This document shows, piece after piece, positions 37,264-45,508 of a DNA stretch of 64,000 nucleotides (the stretch's first letter is position 1; each line of letters begins with the position of its first letter). Source of the stretch: Jatrophihabitans_A lederbergiae. GTDB taxonomy: Bacteria > Actinomycetota > Actinomycetes > Mycobacteriales > Jatrophihabitantaceae. The translations under genes were made by a program, and so were the position numbers. The notes beneath the pieces are model-generated. The model was not told where the DNA came from. It was given only the letters and a program-made list of their open reading frames with translations, and ran no database searches. The DNA is taken from contig NZ_JAVREH010000006.1 of NCBI RefSeq assembly GCF_031845305.1, forward strand, positions 1 to 64,000, read 5' to 3'.

Positions 37264-38292
37264 CTATCCGCCCGGGTGGATGACCGTGATGCCGGTCGGG
37301 CTGCCGGTGCTCATCGCGGCCAACGCGGCCGGAGCGCTCCCGAGACCGATCCTGGTGGTGACGAGCCGGTCGGGTCGCACGGCTCCGGAGCGGACCAGCT
37401 CCAGCATCGCCGGATAGCTGTGCGCCGCCATGCCGTGACTGCCGAGCCAGGCAAGCTCCCGGAACGCCAGCACGGACAGGTCCAGCGTGAGCGGTTCCAC
37501 CAGCAGGCCGAGCTGCACATGCCGGCCGCGCGGTCGCAACGCCAGCAACGCCGACTGGACCACCGACTGCGATCCGATGGCATCGATGCTCACCTGGGTT
37601 CCGCCGCCGGTCAGCTCGCGGATCCGCTCCACCACCGTGTCGCCCGCGAGCAGCGTATGGCTGGCACCGTGCTCGGCGGCGAGTTCGAGGGCCGCGGGGT
37701 TGACATCCACCGCGATGACCCGAGCGCCGGTCGCGGCGGCGATCATGGTGGCCGACAGGCCGACCCCGCCGCAGCCGAAGACGGTGACCCACTCGCCGGG
37801 ACGCACGTCGGCCACCGCCGTCACCGCCCGGTGCGCGGTGGCGAACCGGCAGCCCAGGCCCGCGGCGGTGTCGAAGTCGAGTTCGTCGGGCAACCGGACC
37901 AGGTTCACCTCGGCGTTCGGGACGGCGACGTACTCGGCGAAGGAGCCCCAGTAGTTGAAGCCGGGCTGCTGCTGCTCGGTGCAGACCTGGTGCTGGCCGG
38001 CGCGGCACTGCTCGCACCGCCCGCAGGCGCAGATGAACGGCACGACCACCCGCTCCCCCACCCGCCAGCCGTGCACGCCGGAACCCACTTCGGCGATGAC
38101 GCCCGCCAGCTCGTGACCGGGTACGTGCGGCAGCGAGACGTCGGAGTCGTGACCCTGCCAGGCATGCCAGTCGCTGCGGCACAGCCCGCTCGCCTCAACC
38201 CGCAGGACCACACCGCCCGCGGCAGCCGATGGTGGGGCCACCTCGGCGATCGTCGGTACGACGCCGAATTGCGTTATCAGCACAGCGCGCAT
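37264..38292 (-). CDS. Zinc-dependent alcohol dehydrogenase
   Basis: 342 residues from ATG 38292. Medium-chain dehydrogenase: catalytic zinc region GLCRSDWHAWQG and VPGHELAG, structural zinc cysteines CACGRCEQCRAGQHQVC, and the NAD-binding motif VFGCGGVGLSATM. It starts 5 bases after the idi stop, so the two are one transcript. That link suggests it oxidises an isoprenoid alcohol or an alcohol of the terpenoid product, but it could also be a general dehydrogenase. Confidence 0.9.
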   Translation of the reverse strand: MRAVLITQFGVVPTIAEVAPPSAAAGGVVLRVEASGLCRSDWHAWQGHDSDVSLPHVPGHELAGVIAEVGSGVHGWRVGERVVVPFICACGRCEQCRAGQHQVCTEQQQPGFNYWGSFAEYVAVPNAEVNLVRLPDELDFDTAAGLGCRFATAHRAVTAVADVRPGEWVTVFGCGGVGLSATMIAAATGARVIAVDVNPAALELAAEHGASHTLLAGDTVVERIRELTGGGTQVSIDAIGSQSVVQSALLALRPRGRHVQLGLLVEPLTLDLSVLAFRELAWLGSHGMAAHSYPAMLELVRSGAVRPDRLVTTRIGLGSAPAALAAMSTGSPTGITVIHPGG

Positions 38293-38296
38293 CGGC

Positions 38297-38836
38297 TCAG
38301 CCGACCGGTTGGCGCAGGCGCGCGATGTCGGGATGACCGGCGAGCGCCTGTAGCTGCAACAGACACCACGGCGACAGCGGAGCCGGCGTCTCACCTGCCA
38401 GTACGGCGGCGAAGTCGGTCCACAGGTAGTCCGCCACCTCGGTGGGTTCGGCAGCAGGCTCGCCACTCACCCGAACCCCGAACACCGGGCAGATCTCGTT
38501 CTCGACGATGCCGTCGAGCTCCGCGCGGTAGCGGAAGTCGGGCAGCAGGTCGATGATCTCGTCGGCGGTGAGACCGAGTTCGAAGTCCAGCCTGCGGCGC
38601 AGCGCGTCGCGAAAGGACTCGGCCGGCAGCGGATGGCCACAGCAACTGTTCGTCCAGGTACCGGGCCAGGTCACCTTGGACAGGGCGCGCCGGGTCAACA
38701 GGAACCGGCCGTTGGAGTCGAAGACATACGCCGAGAATGCCAGGTGCAGCGGCGTGCTGTCATGGTGGACCGTCCCTTTCGGCGCGGTGCCGACCGGAGT
38801 TCCCTTCTCGTCCACCAGCACGATCAGCTCGGTCAT
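38297..38836 (-). CDS. idi: Isopentenyl-diphosphate isomerase, type 1
   Basis: 179 residues, full length. The active-site cysteine lies in TNSCCGHPLP, the metal and catalytic Glu residues in the Nudix-like segment LRRRLDFELGL, and the Tyr/Trp segment VADYLWTDF is present. Converts IPP to DMAPP. Its place beside a prenyl synthase, UbiA and cyclase cluster indicates a supply gene for terpenoid synthesis. Divergent from the first P450 gene over 152 bases that hold a short dyad. Confidence 0.93.
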   Translation of the reverse strand: MTELIVLVDEKGTPVGTAPKGTVHHDSTPLHLAFSAYVFDSNGRFLLTRRALSKVTWPGTWTNSCCGHPLPAESFRDALRRRLDFELGLTADEIIDLLPDFRYRAELDGIVENEICPVFGVRVSGEPAAEPTEVADYLWTDFAAVLAGETPAPLSPWCLLQLQALAGHPDIARLRQPVG

Positions 38837-38947
38837 CTCGGCTCCTTCGGTTCTCGCGCGTCAGGGCATCCGGTTCGCGGCTGCCGGAAGAATCCGCCGG
38901 CAGCCATAAAGGTAGTGATAGCCGTCGAATGCCCTCAACACCCTATT

Positions 38948-38962
38948 GTGATCGGGTATCAC
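38948..38962. promoter_or_regulatory. Dyad between idi and the first P450 gene
   Basis: GTGAT-CGGGT-ATCAC, perfect 5-bp arms with a 5-base spacer, 27 bases before the P450 start. It is in the only shared divergent promoter of the cluster's left arm, which is where an operator controlling both idi-adh and P450 would lie. No cluster regulator gene was found to pair with it. Confidence 0.4.
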
Positions 38963-38988
38963 GATCGAACGGCAGAGTGAGGTACGCG

Positions 38989-40212
38989 ATGACCATCGCC
39001 GAGGAGAAGATCCGAAACTATCCGTTCGAGCCGTTCCGGGGCGACCTGCCCGACGAGCTGCTCGACATGGTCCGGACACAGCCGGTCAGCCGGGTGCGGC
39101 TGCCCGACGGCAGGGTGGTCTGGCTGGTCGTGGGCTACGACGAGGCCGCTACCGTGCTTGCCGATCCACGCTTCACCCGGCACGGCCGGCCCGAAGCCGG
39201 CTCGTGCGAGCAGGCCGGCGAGCCGATCGCCGCCCGAACCGACCCGGCGGCGGGTTGCCCGGTCCGCGCGCGTGATCTCAGCATGGACGGCAAGCCGCAC
39301 ACCGACCTGCGCCGCCTCGCCGCCCGGGCCTTCACCGCCCGCCGGATCGAGGCCTACCGGCCCCGGGTCCAGGCGATCACCGATCGGTTGATCGACGACA
39401 TGGTGGCCACCGGCCAGCCCGCGGATCTGGTGTCCGGACTGGTGGTGCCGCTACCGGCGATGGTGGTCTGCGAGGTGCTCGGCGTGCCGGTTGCCGACCG
39501 GGACAAGTTCGCGGCCTGGGGCAACGCGCTGCTGGCCCTGACCGCGCACGGCATGGCCGACACGGCCCGGGCCGACGCCGAGCTGCGGGAGTACCTGACC
39601 GAGCGGTTGGCCGAGAAGCGGGTCAACCCCGGTGAGGACCTGCTGTCGTCCTGGATCGCCGCGCAGACCGGTTCGGACGAGCTCACCGACACCGAGATCG
39701 TCGGACTGGCGATCGCCGTGCTGATCGGCGGTCGCGAGATCAGCTCCACCAGCGCCGGAATTCGCGCGCTGTTCCAGAATCCTGAGGCGCTGGCCCGGCT
39801 GCACGCGGACCCGGTTCTGCTACCCGCGGCGGTGGAAGAGATCCTGCGCTACACCTCGGTCAGCCCGATGTTCCTGGTGCAGACGGTCACCGAGGAGCTG
39901 GAACTGGGCGGCGTCGCGATGCGTGCCGGTGATGGCGTGATGGCGGTGCCGTGGGCCGCGAACCGGCATCCGGCGCCGTTTCCCGAGCCTGCGGAATTCA
40001 ACCTCGACCGCCTCCAGAACCCGCACCTGACCTTCGGCCTGGGCCCGCACTTCTGCCTCGGTGCGGCGTTGGGCCGGTTGCAGGTCGAGATTGCGATCGG
40101 CACCCTGCTGCGCCGCCTGCCGAACCTCGCGCCGGCCGTCCCGCTGGACGAGTTGCCCTGGCGGGACGAGCGGATCAACTGTGGCCTTGCCGAGTTCCCG
40201 GTCACCTGGTGA
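38989..40212 (+). CDS. Cytochrome P450 (1)
   Basis: 407 residues from ATG 38989 (MTIAEEK...). Class I bacterial P450: haem loop FGLGPHFCLGAALGR with the Cys ligand, ExxR in EEILRYTSV. The I-helix oxygen-activation segment reads LIGGREISSTSAG where most P450s have AGHETT/AGxDT; the acid is kept as Glu but the following Thr is Ile. Such changes occur in P450s with altered proton delivery or non-hydroxylating reactions. Adjacent to idi and TauD; likely an oxidative tailoring step. No ferredoxin gene is nearby. Confidence 0.9.
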   Translation: MTIAEEKIRNYPFEPFRGDLPDELLDMVRTQPVSRVRLPDGRVVWLVVGYDEAATVLADPRFTRHGRPEAGSCEQAGEPIAARTDPAAGCPVRARDLSMDGKPHTDLRRLAARAFTARRIEAYRPRVQAITDRLIDDMVATGQPADLVSGLVVPLPAMVVCEVLGVPVADRDKFAAWGNALLALTAHGMADTARADAELREYLTERLAEKRVNPGEDLLSSWIAAQTGSDELTDTEIVGLAIAVLIGGREISSTSAGIRALFQNPEALARLHADPVLLPAAVEEILRYTSVSPMFLVQTVTEELELGGVAMRAGDGVMAVPWAANRHPAPFPEPAEFNLDRLQNPHLTFGLGPHFCLGAALGRLQVEIAIGTLLRRLPNLAPAVPLDELPWRDERINCGLAEFPVTW

Positions 40213-40248
40213 CCCGCCACCTGGTGACCGCGAGCCAGGAACTGCGCG

Positions 40249-41118
40249 TCAGTAGTTCTCGACGGCATTGACGGTGGCCGGCCAGTACCGCTCCCCCGGG
40301 GCAGCCCGGTAGTCGGGCCACCGAGCCGGATCTCCCTCGGGATGGTCGCCCAACACGGTCACCCGCTGCCCGAGTCGCGGCTCGGCGTAGTCGTTGAGCG
40401 CGTAGTGCTGGGTCACGCGGTTGTCCCACACGGCCACGTCGCCGGGGCGCCAGGAGAACCGGCAGCTGAACTGCGGCGCAACCGAGAACTCGAACAGGTG
40501 CTGCAGCAGCGTGTCGCTCTCGTTGCGGGTGAGCTGTGGGATGTGCGAGGTGAAGAGCCGGTTGACGTAGAGCGATCGACGTCCGGTTTCGGGATGGACC
40601 CGGACCACCGGGTGCTCGGCGCGGCTGGTGAACTCGTCGCCGATCCGGATCCGGTGCACGGCCGTCAACCCGTCCAGCATGTCGCGAAGCGGCGCCGACA
40701 GCTGCTCGTAGGCGAGGTACTGGTTCGTCCACATGGTGTCACCGCCACGGCTCGGGCAGGTGATCATGCGAAGGATGGAGGCCTGTGGAGGGCTCTGGTG
40801 AAAGGTCATGTCGGTGTGCCAGACATCCACCTTGCCGCCGCGCTCGGAGTCGATCAGCACGATCTCGGGATGGCCGTCCAGCCGTGGCAGGTAAGGGTGC
40901 AGCTCCACCTCGCCGAATCGCCGGCCGAAGGCGATGTGCGCCTGCGGGCTGAGCCCCTGCTGCCCGACGATGAACACGACCAGGTAGTCGAGCAGGGCCT
41001 GGTGGATCTCGGCGAAGACCTCGTCGGTCAGGTGCTCCAGATCGATGCCGTGGAGCTCGGCACCCAGCGCTCCGGCCACTGGCTTGACCACGAGCTGTGA
41101 CGTGGGAGAAACGGACAT
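40249..41118 (-). CDS. TauD/TfdA-type Fe(II)/2-oxoglutarate dioxygenase
   Basis: 289 residues. The facial triad is visible: H101xD103 in VWHTDMTF and distal H238 in RVTQHYALNDY, with Arg in QRVTV for 2-oxoglutarate. Active-site neighbours (NQYLAYEQLS; VNRLFTSHI) match taurine/alpha-ketoglutarate dioxygenases. Usually these act on sulfonates or aryloxyacids, but TauD-fold enzymes are also frequent hydroxylases or desaturases in biosynthetic clusters; no sulfonate transport genes are near. Convergent with P450 (1) and divergent from the nine-gene operon. Confidence 0.9.
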   Translation of the reverse strand: MSVSPTSQLVVKPVAGALGAELHGIDLEHLTDEVFAEIHQALLDYLVVFIVGQQGLSPQAHIAFGRRFGEVELHPYLPRLDGHPEIVLIDSERGGKVDVWHTDMTFHQSPPQASILRMITCPSRGGDTMWTNQYLAYEQLSAPLRDMLDGLTAVHRIRIGDEFTSRAEHPVVRVHPETGRRSLYVNRLFTSHIPQLTRNESDTLLQHLFEFSVAPQFSCRFSWRPGDVAVWDNRVTQHYALNDYAEPRLGQRVTVLGDHPEGDPARWPDYRAAPGERYWPATVNAVENY

Positions 41119-41175
41119 CGACTACTCCGATCACGGGCCTTCTTCCAGAGCTGACGCCCCGCATCATTGCACGCC

Positions 41176-41236
41176 ATTATCTCGCGAAAGACACGGTTTC
41201 CGGCCCCTTGACTTAGTGTCTGCACACCCGCACCAT
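41176..41236. promoter_or_regulatory. Divergent promoter region of TauD and the terpenoid operon
   Basis: On the - strand GATAAT (41176-41181) is a good -10 for tauD. On the + strand TTGACT (41208-41213) followed after 17 bases by CACCAT (41231-41236) is a plausible weak -35/-10 for the operon. Together they place both transcription starts in the 168-base gap between the two genes. Confidence 0.4.
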
Positions 41237-41286
41237 CTGTCAGAATGCGCAACGTTCATTCAGACGTCGACGAGGGAGATGTGCCG

Positions 41287-42318
41287 GTGGGCTCGGAGCA
41301 AGCAGGCGCCTGGCAGAACCCGGTCGAGCACCTCGGTGCCCTCACCGACCTGGCCACTCCCTTCGCCGTCCGGGTCGCCGCGACGCTCGGCGTGGCCGAG
41401 CAACTGGCCGCCGGCGTGCAGGACCTGGACGCGCTGGCCATCGCGGTCGGTGCCGACGCCGGTGCCCTTGGCCGGCTGCTGCGCTACCTGACGCACCGCG
41501 ATGTGTTCACCGAGGACAAAGAAGGCTTCTTCGACCTGACCGACACCGGCCGGCTGCTCATTGCCCGCGGCGACGACGGCCAGCGCAACTGGCTGGACCT
41601 GGAAGGCCTCGGCGGCCGGATGGACCTTGCCTACACCGGGCTGCTGCACTCCATCCGCACCGGTGAGGCCGCGTACGCCACGGTGTACGGCGCCAGCCTG
41701 TGGCAGGAACTCGACGCCGACGCTGATTCCAGGCGTTACTTCGATGACCTGATGCTCAGCCAGCAATTGCGCACCGCGCCGCAGGTGGCCGACCTCTATG
41801 ACTGGCAGCAGGTCAGCGCCGTAGTCGACATCGGCGGCGGCAGTGGCGGTCTGCTGGCAGAGGTTCTCCTCCGCCATCCGCACCTGCGTGGTGTGCTGGT
41901 GGACCTGCCCAACGCGCCAGGCGTGGCCCGGCGCACCTTCGCCGAGCGCGGGGTACAGGACCGGGCCGAGATTGTCGCCGGCAACTTCTTCGAGCAGCTA
42001 CCGGCTGGTTCTGACGTCTATGTGGTGTCGCGGGCGCTGAGTGACTGGCCCGACCAGGCCGCGAGCACCATCCTTCGCCGGTGCGGCGACGCGGCGGGTG
42101 CCGAGGGCAGGATCCTGATCGTCGAGGTGCTGCCCACCGACCCGCAGGTTCCCTATGCGACCGCCTTCGACCTGCAGATGCTGGTGACCGTGGGCGGGCG
42201 TGAACGGACGCTGGCCGACTTCGAGGCATTGGCGGCAACCGCTGGTCTCGCGGTCACCCGCACCCTGCGGGGCGCCGACGGGCTGGTGCTGCTGGAATGC
42301 GCATGCGGCTCCTCCTGA
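41287..42318 (+). CDS. O-methyltransferase-like protein (Methyltransf_2 type)
   Basis: 343 residues. I chose GTG 41287 because GAGGGAG lies 8 bases upstream; ATG 41245 has no ribosome site. An N-terminal winged dimerisation domain (TPFAVRVAATLGVAEQLAAG) and a SAM motif VVDIGGGSGGLLAEVLL (residues 179-195) place it in the plant-COMT/DnrK family. The catalytic His of that family, in 'HDW', is Ser here (ALSDWPDQ, Ser 252). Anthracycline relatives with the same loss include methylesterase/hydroxylase-type members (family knowledge), so true methyl transfer is not certain. First gene of the coupled operon; overlaps the glycosyltransferase by 22 bases. Confidence 0.87.
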   Translation: MGSEQAGAWQNPVEHLGALTDLATPFAVRVAATLGVAEQLAAGVQDLDALAIAVGADAGALGRLLRYLTHRDVFTEDKEGFFDLTDTGRLLIARGDDGQRNWLDLEGLGGRMDLAYTGLLHSIRTGEAAYATVYGASLWQELDADADSRRYFDDLMLSQQLRTAPQVADLYDWQQVSAVVDIGGGSGGLLAEVLLRHPHLRGVLVDLPNAPGVARRTFAERGVQDRAEIVAGNFFEQLPAGSDVYVVSRALSDWPDQAASTILRRCGDAAGAEGRILIVEVLPTDPQVPYATAFDLQMLVTVGGRERTLADFEALAATAGLAVTRTLRGADGLVLLECACGSS

Positions 42319-43455
42319 CCAGCCACCCCATCACGTCCCACCTCGTTCCCGGCCTGATCCCGCTTGCCCGGACCGCCCAGGCGATGGGGCACGAGGTTGC
42401 CGTCGCCACGGCGGCATCGATGGGTTCGGAACTGGCCGGACACGGCGTGGCGCACCTGCCGCTGCCGTCGGTGACGGGGCAGCGGGAGCTGCGCACCGAT
42501 CAGCCGGGCGCACGCGGGCCTGCTCGCCCAGGATTTCGCGCGCGATCTGATCGCCTCCGACTGGCAGCCCGACGTCCTGGTACGCGAGCCGACCGAATGG
42601 GGCGGTTACCTTGCCGCCGAGTGGTGGGCAATCCCGCACGCGACACTGGACTACAACCCGGCCGCCGGAGCCGAACTGGCCGACATCACCGACGTGCTGG
42701 CGGCGCAGCGGGCGGCGCTGGGCCTGAACCCCGAGGTGAGCGATCCACATCGGTACCTACGGGCGGGTGTGCTGCCCGAGCAGTGCTATCCGCCGGAACT
42801 GGCCTCGGCGACCAGCCGGTACTACCGCACTCCCGGCCCGGTTCGCGAGCCGGCACTGGACGCCGACATCGCGGCCCTGCCCGCGGACCGGCCGCTGGTG
42901 CTGGCCAGCCTGGGCTCACTCGCGCTGACCCTTCCCGGGATGGCGCGGGTGCTGCCGACCCTCGTCGAGGGTCTTGCCGCCCTCGACTGCGAGGCGGTGC
43001 TGACCCTCGGTGGTCGTGCGGACCTGGCCGGCGAACTCGGCCCGCTACCGGCCAACGTCCACGTCACGGAGTTCACCCCGCAACGCTCACTGCTCGGCGC
43101 CTGCGACCTGTTCGTCACCCACGCCGGCTTCAACGCCTTCGCCGAGGCCATCGCCGCCGGGGTGCCGATGGTGGCACTGCCGTCCTTCGCCGACCAGCCG
43201 CTCAACGCCGAACGGATCGTCGCCCTCGGCCTCGGTGAACGCCTGGACCTCGACCGGTTGACTGCCGAGGATCTCAGCGCCGCCTGCATCCGGACGCTGA
43301 CCACACCCGGACCGCGTCGACGGGTCCGGCAACTGCAGCGACTGCTGTTGGGGCAGCCCGGCTTCGACCACCTCGTCACCGACCTGGAGTCGCTGCAACC
43401 GGTCGCGGCAACAACCGCCCTGTGTGCCTGCTCCGGAGGAGGCCAAGCGTCATGA
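42297..43455 (+). pseudogene. UDP-glucuronosyl/MGT-type glycosyltransferase (1), one frameshift
   Basis: A GT-B glycosyltransferase of about 385 residues in two frames. From 42297 or 42303 the N-terminal domain reads LLLTSHPITSHLVPGLIPLA; near 42495-42508 the frame must change by one base, after which AHAGLLAQDFARDLIAS continues to the C-terminal donor domain (VLASLGSLALTL; FVTHAGFNAFAEAIAAGVPM; FADQPLNAERI). Both ends keep their coupled overlaps (22 bases with the methyltransferase-like gene and ATGA with the prenyl synthase). The rest of the operon is intact, so a sequencing error or a very recent mutation is likely. If real, the downstream genes could lose coupling. Confidence 0.82.
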
Positions 43456-44468
43456 CCACACTCACCGGACCGGTACCACCCGGGCTGCTCAACGAGCTGA
43501 GTCGCAGCCGCAGCGGCGAGCTGCTGCACCACGAGCTCTCCGCGCGCTGGCCCGAGACTGCGGACTCCCTCGACGCCATCGCTCGTTACGCCATGGTGCC
43601 GGCCGGCAAGTTCCTGCGTCCGGTGATGGCGCTGACGGTCGCGGAGGCGGTCGGCGGAAACCCCGAGGATGTCGTACCGGCCGCCCTGGCCATGGAGTAC
43701 CTGCACGTCGCGACCCTCACCCACGACGACATCATCGACGGGGACACCGTCCGCCGCGGCCGTCCGACCGTGCATGTGGCCTACGGGATGTCCGAGGCCA
43801 TCGTCACCGGTGACTACCTGATCTTCTCGGCGTTCGCCGCCATCACCGCGAGCCGGGCAAGCGGTTCCCGAGCCGTCGCCGAGTCCATCGCCGTGCTGGC
43901 CGAGGCAGGCTCGGATCTCTGCCGCGGCCAGATACTCGAGGCCGAACTCGTCGACGACCTGACCGCCGGTGTCGGCAAATACCTGGAGATGGCGCGGCTG
44001 AAGACCGGTGCGCTGTTCCGCGCGGTCTGCCACATCGGCGCGCTGCTGGGCGGAGCCGAGGAAACCCAGGCCGCGGCCCTGGCCGGCTACGGCGAGGACC
44101 TCGGCGTCGCGTTCCAGATCCGCGACGACCTGATCGTGTTCGCCGACCCCGCCGGCACCGTCGACAAGCCCACCACCAGCGACCTGGTCAACGGCCGTCC
44201 GACGCTGCCGGTGCTGATGGCCTACGAGGCCGCCGATGTCGCGCGAAGGCAGGCGCTCAGCTCGGCACTGGCCCGCCGGTCGGCCAACGCACCGGAGTTC
44301 GAGGAGTTCCGCCGGGCGCTGATCGACACCGGTGCGGTGGCCCGCTGCCATGAGACCGCCGGAGCCTACGGGCAGCGCGCCATCCAGGGGCTCGCCGGCC
44401 TGGAGCCGTCCGGCAGTGTCGACGTTCTCACCGAGATCGTCCGCTGGGCCGTCACCACGGAGCCGTGA
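43452..44468 (+). CDS. Polyprenyl diphosphate synthase (GGPP or longer)
   Basis: 338 residues from ATG 43452 behind a GGAGGAGG. First aspartate-rich motif DDIIDGDTVRRG (Asp 92-96) is intact. The fifth residue before it is Ala (VATLTHDD) and not an aromatic residue, so the chain is probably C20 or longer (family rule). The second motif reads RDDLIVF: the first two Asp are kept, the third is Val, as in some actinobacterial GGPP synthases. The Lys/Thr segment LKTGALF and the ending NGRPTLPVL are typical. Supplies the prenyl chain to the UbiA enzyme encoded next, whose GTG overlaps its stop. Confidence 0.92.
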   Translation: MTTLTGPVPPGLLNELSRSRSGELLHHELSARWPETADSLDAIARYAMVPAGKFLRPVMALTVAEAVGGNPEDVVPAALAMEYLHVATLTHDDIIDGDTVRRGRPTVHVAYGMSEAIVTGDYLIFSAFAAITASRASGSRAVAESIAVLAEAGSDLCRGQILEAELVDDLTAGVGKYLEMARLKTGALFRAVCHIGALLGGAEETQAAALAGYGEDLGVAFQIRDDLIVFADPAGTVDKPTTSDLVNGRPTLPVLMAYEAADVARRQALSSALARRSANAPEFEEFRRALIDTGAVARCHETAGAYGQRAIQGLAGLEPSGSVDVLTEIVRWAVTTEP

Positions 44469-45508
44469 CCGTGACTGATTCCGCCAGGTCTGACTGTTCC
44501 GCCAGGTCCGCCAGTTCAGCCGCCGCCACGGTGATGGCGCACGTCCAGACCTGGCGCCCGTACACGCTCTGGTACGTCGGCTTCCTGGGCCTGGCGGGCG
44601 CGGCCCTCAGCGACGGCTCGCACAGCGGCTGGCGGCTGCTGGCGGCCTGGTCCACGCCCACGCTGGGCTGGCTGGGTGGGCACTACCTCAGCGACTACTT
44701 CGACCGCCACCTCGACGGCATCGCCAAGCCGCATCGCCCCATCCCCTCCGGCCGGCTGCCCGCGTCGATGGCGCTGAGCTGCGGCGTGCTGTTGATGCTC
44801 GCGGTCGCCGTCCTGGCGGTGCTCACCGGCTGGCGGACCAGTCTGGTCGCGGTGCTGTCGGTCGCCGCGGTGCTGTCCTACGGCCTGCGGCTGAAGGCCC
44901 TGGGCATCGCCGGCAACCTGGTCCGCGGCGCCCTCGGAGCGCTGGCCCTGCTCTACGGCGCCGTGATCGTCGCGCCGCTGGGCTGGACGCTGGTGCCCTT
45001 CCTGGTCGCGTTCCTGCTGCACGACACCGCCTCGAACCTGGTGGGCACGCTGCGCGACATCGACGGCGACCGGGCCGGCGGGTACCGGACGTTGCCGGTC
45101 AGCCACGGCAGCGTGGTTGGGGTGTGGACGGCCGCAGGCCTGTACGCCGGCGCCATCGCGGCAGCCGCGATCGGGGCCACGGTAGGCCATGGCACCACCC
45201 GGCTCTGGTACCTGCTGTGCCTGGCCGGCGTGGCCGGAGTCGGGCTGATGGCCCTGGTGCCCCTGGTCACCCAACGGCGGCTGCTTCCGGTGCGGATCGC
45301 GCTGCACGCCCACGAGGTGCTCGTGCTGGAACGCCTCGCCCTGGCCGCCGCCGTCATCGGACTTCGGCTCGGCGCCGTACCCGCCCTCGCCCTGCTGATC
45401 CCGGCGCTGCTGCTGACCTGGTGGACCCAGCGCCGGTTGCGCACCTGGTACGAGCTCGGCACCGCTTCAGCCACCGCCCCCCGACCCAAAGGAACCACGT
45501 ATGCCTGA
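44465..45508 (+). CDS. UbiA-family prenyltransferase
   Basis: 347 residues, about nine membrane helices. The first Asp-rich motif is SDYFDRHLD (residues 76-84; family NDxxDxxxD, Asn to Ser) and the second is RDIDGD (Asp 198 and 202), both Mg-binding. KPHRPIPSG after the first motif is typical of the family. The N-terminal 30 residues are Ser/Ala-rich. Joins a prenyl diphosphate to an acceptor, classically an aromatic ring, or glycerol phosphate in archaeol-type lipids; no chorismate or aromatic supply gene is present in the window, so the acceptor is unknown. The GTG overlaps the synthase stop (GTGA); the stop lies 8 bases into the cyclase. Confidence 0.9.
   Translation: MTVTDSARSDCSARSASSAAATVMAHVQTWRPYTLWYVGFLGLAGAALSDGSHSGWRLLAAWSTPTLGWLGGHYLSDYFDRHLDGIAKPHRPIPSGRLPASMALSCGVLLMLAVAVLAVLTGWRTSLVAVLSVAAVLSYGLRLKALGIAGNLVRGALGALALLYGAVIVAPLGWTLVPFLVAFLLHDTASNLVGTLRDIDGDRAGGYRTLPVSHGSVVGVWTAAGLYAGAIAAAAIGATVGHGTTRLWYLLCLAGVAGVGLMALVPLVTQRRLLPVRIALHAHEVLVLERLALAAAVIGLRLGAVPALALLIPALLLTWWTQRRLRTWYELGTASATAPRPKGTTYA

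Noticed and set aside
40249..41118. TauD as evidence of a taurine utilisation operon
   Set aside because: No tauABC-like transport genes next to it; the context is terpenoid synthesis.
42822..44351. A 509-codon - strand frame opposite the glycosyltransferase and prenyl synthase
   Set aside because: Shadow of high-GC coding sequence, no recognisable domain.
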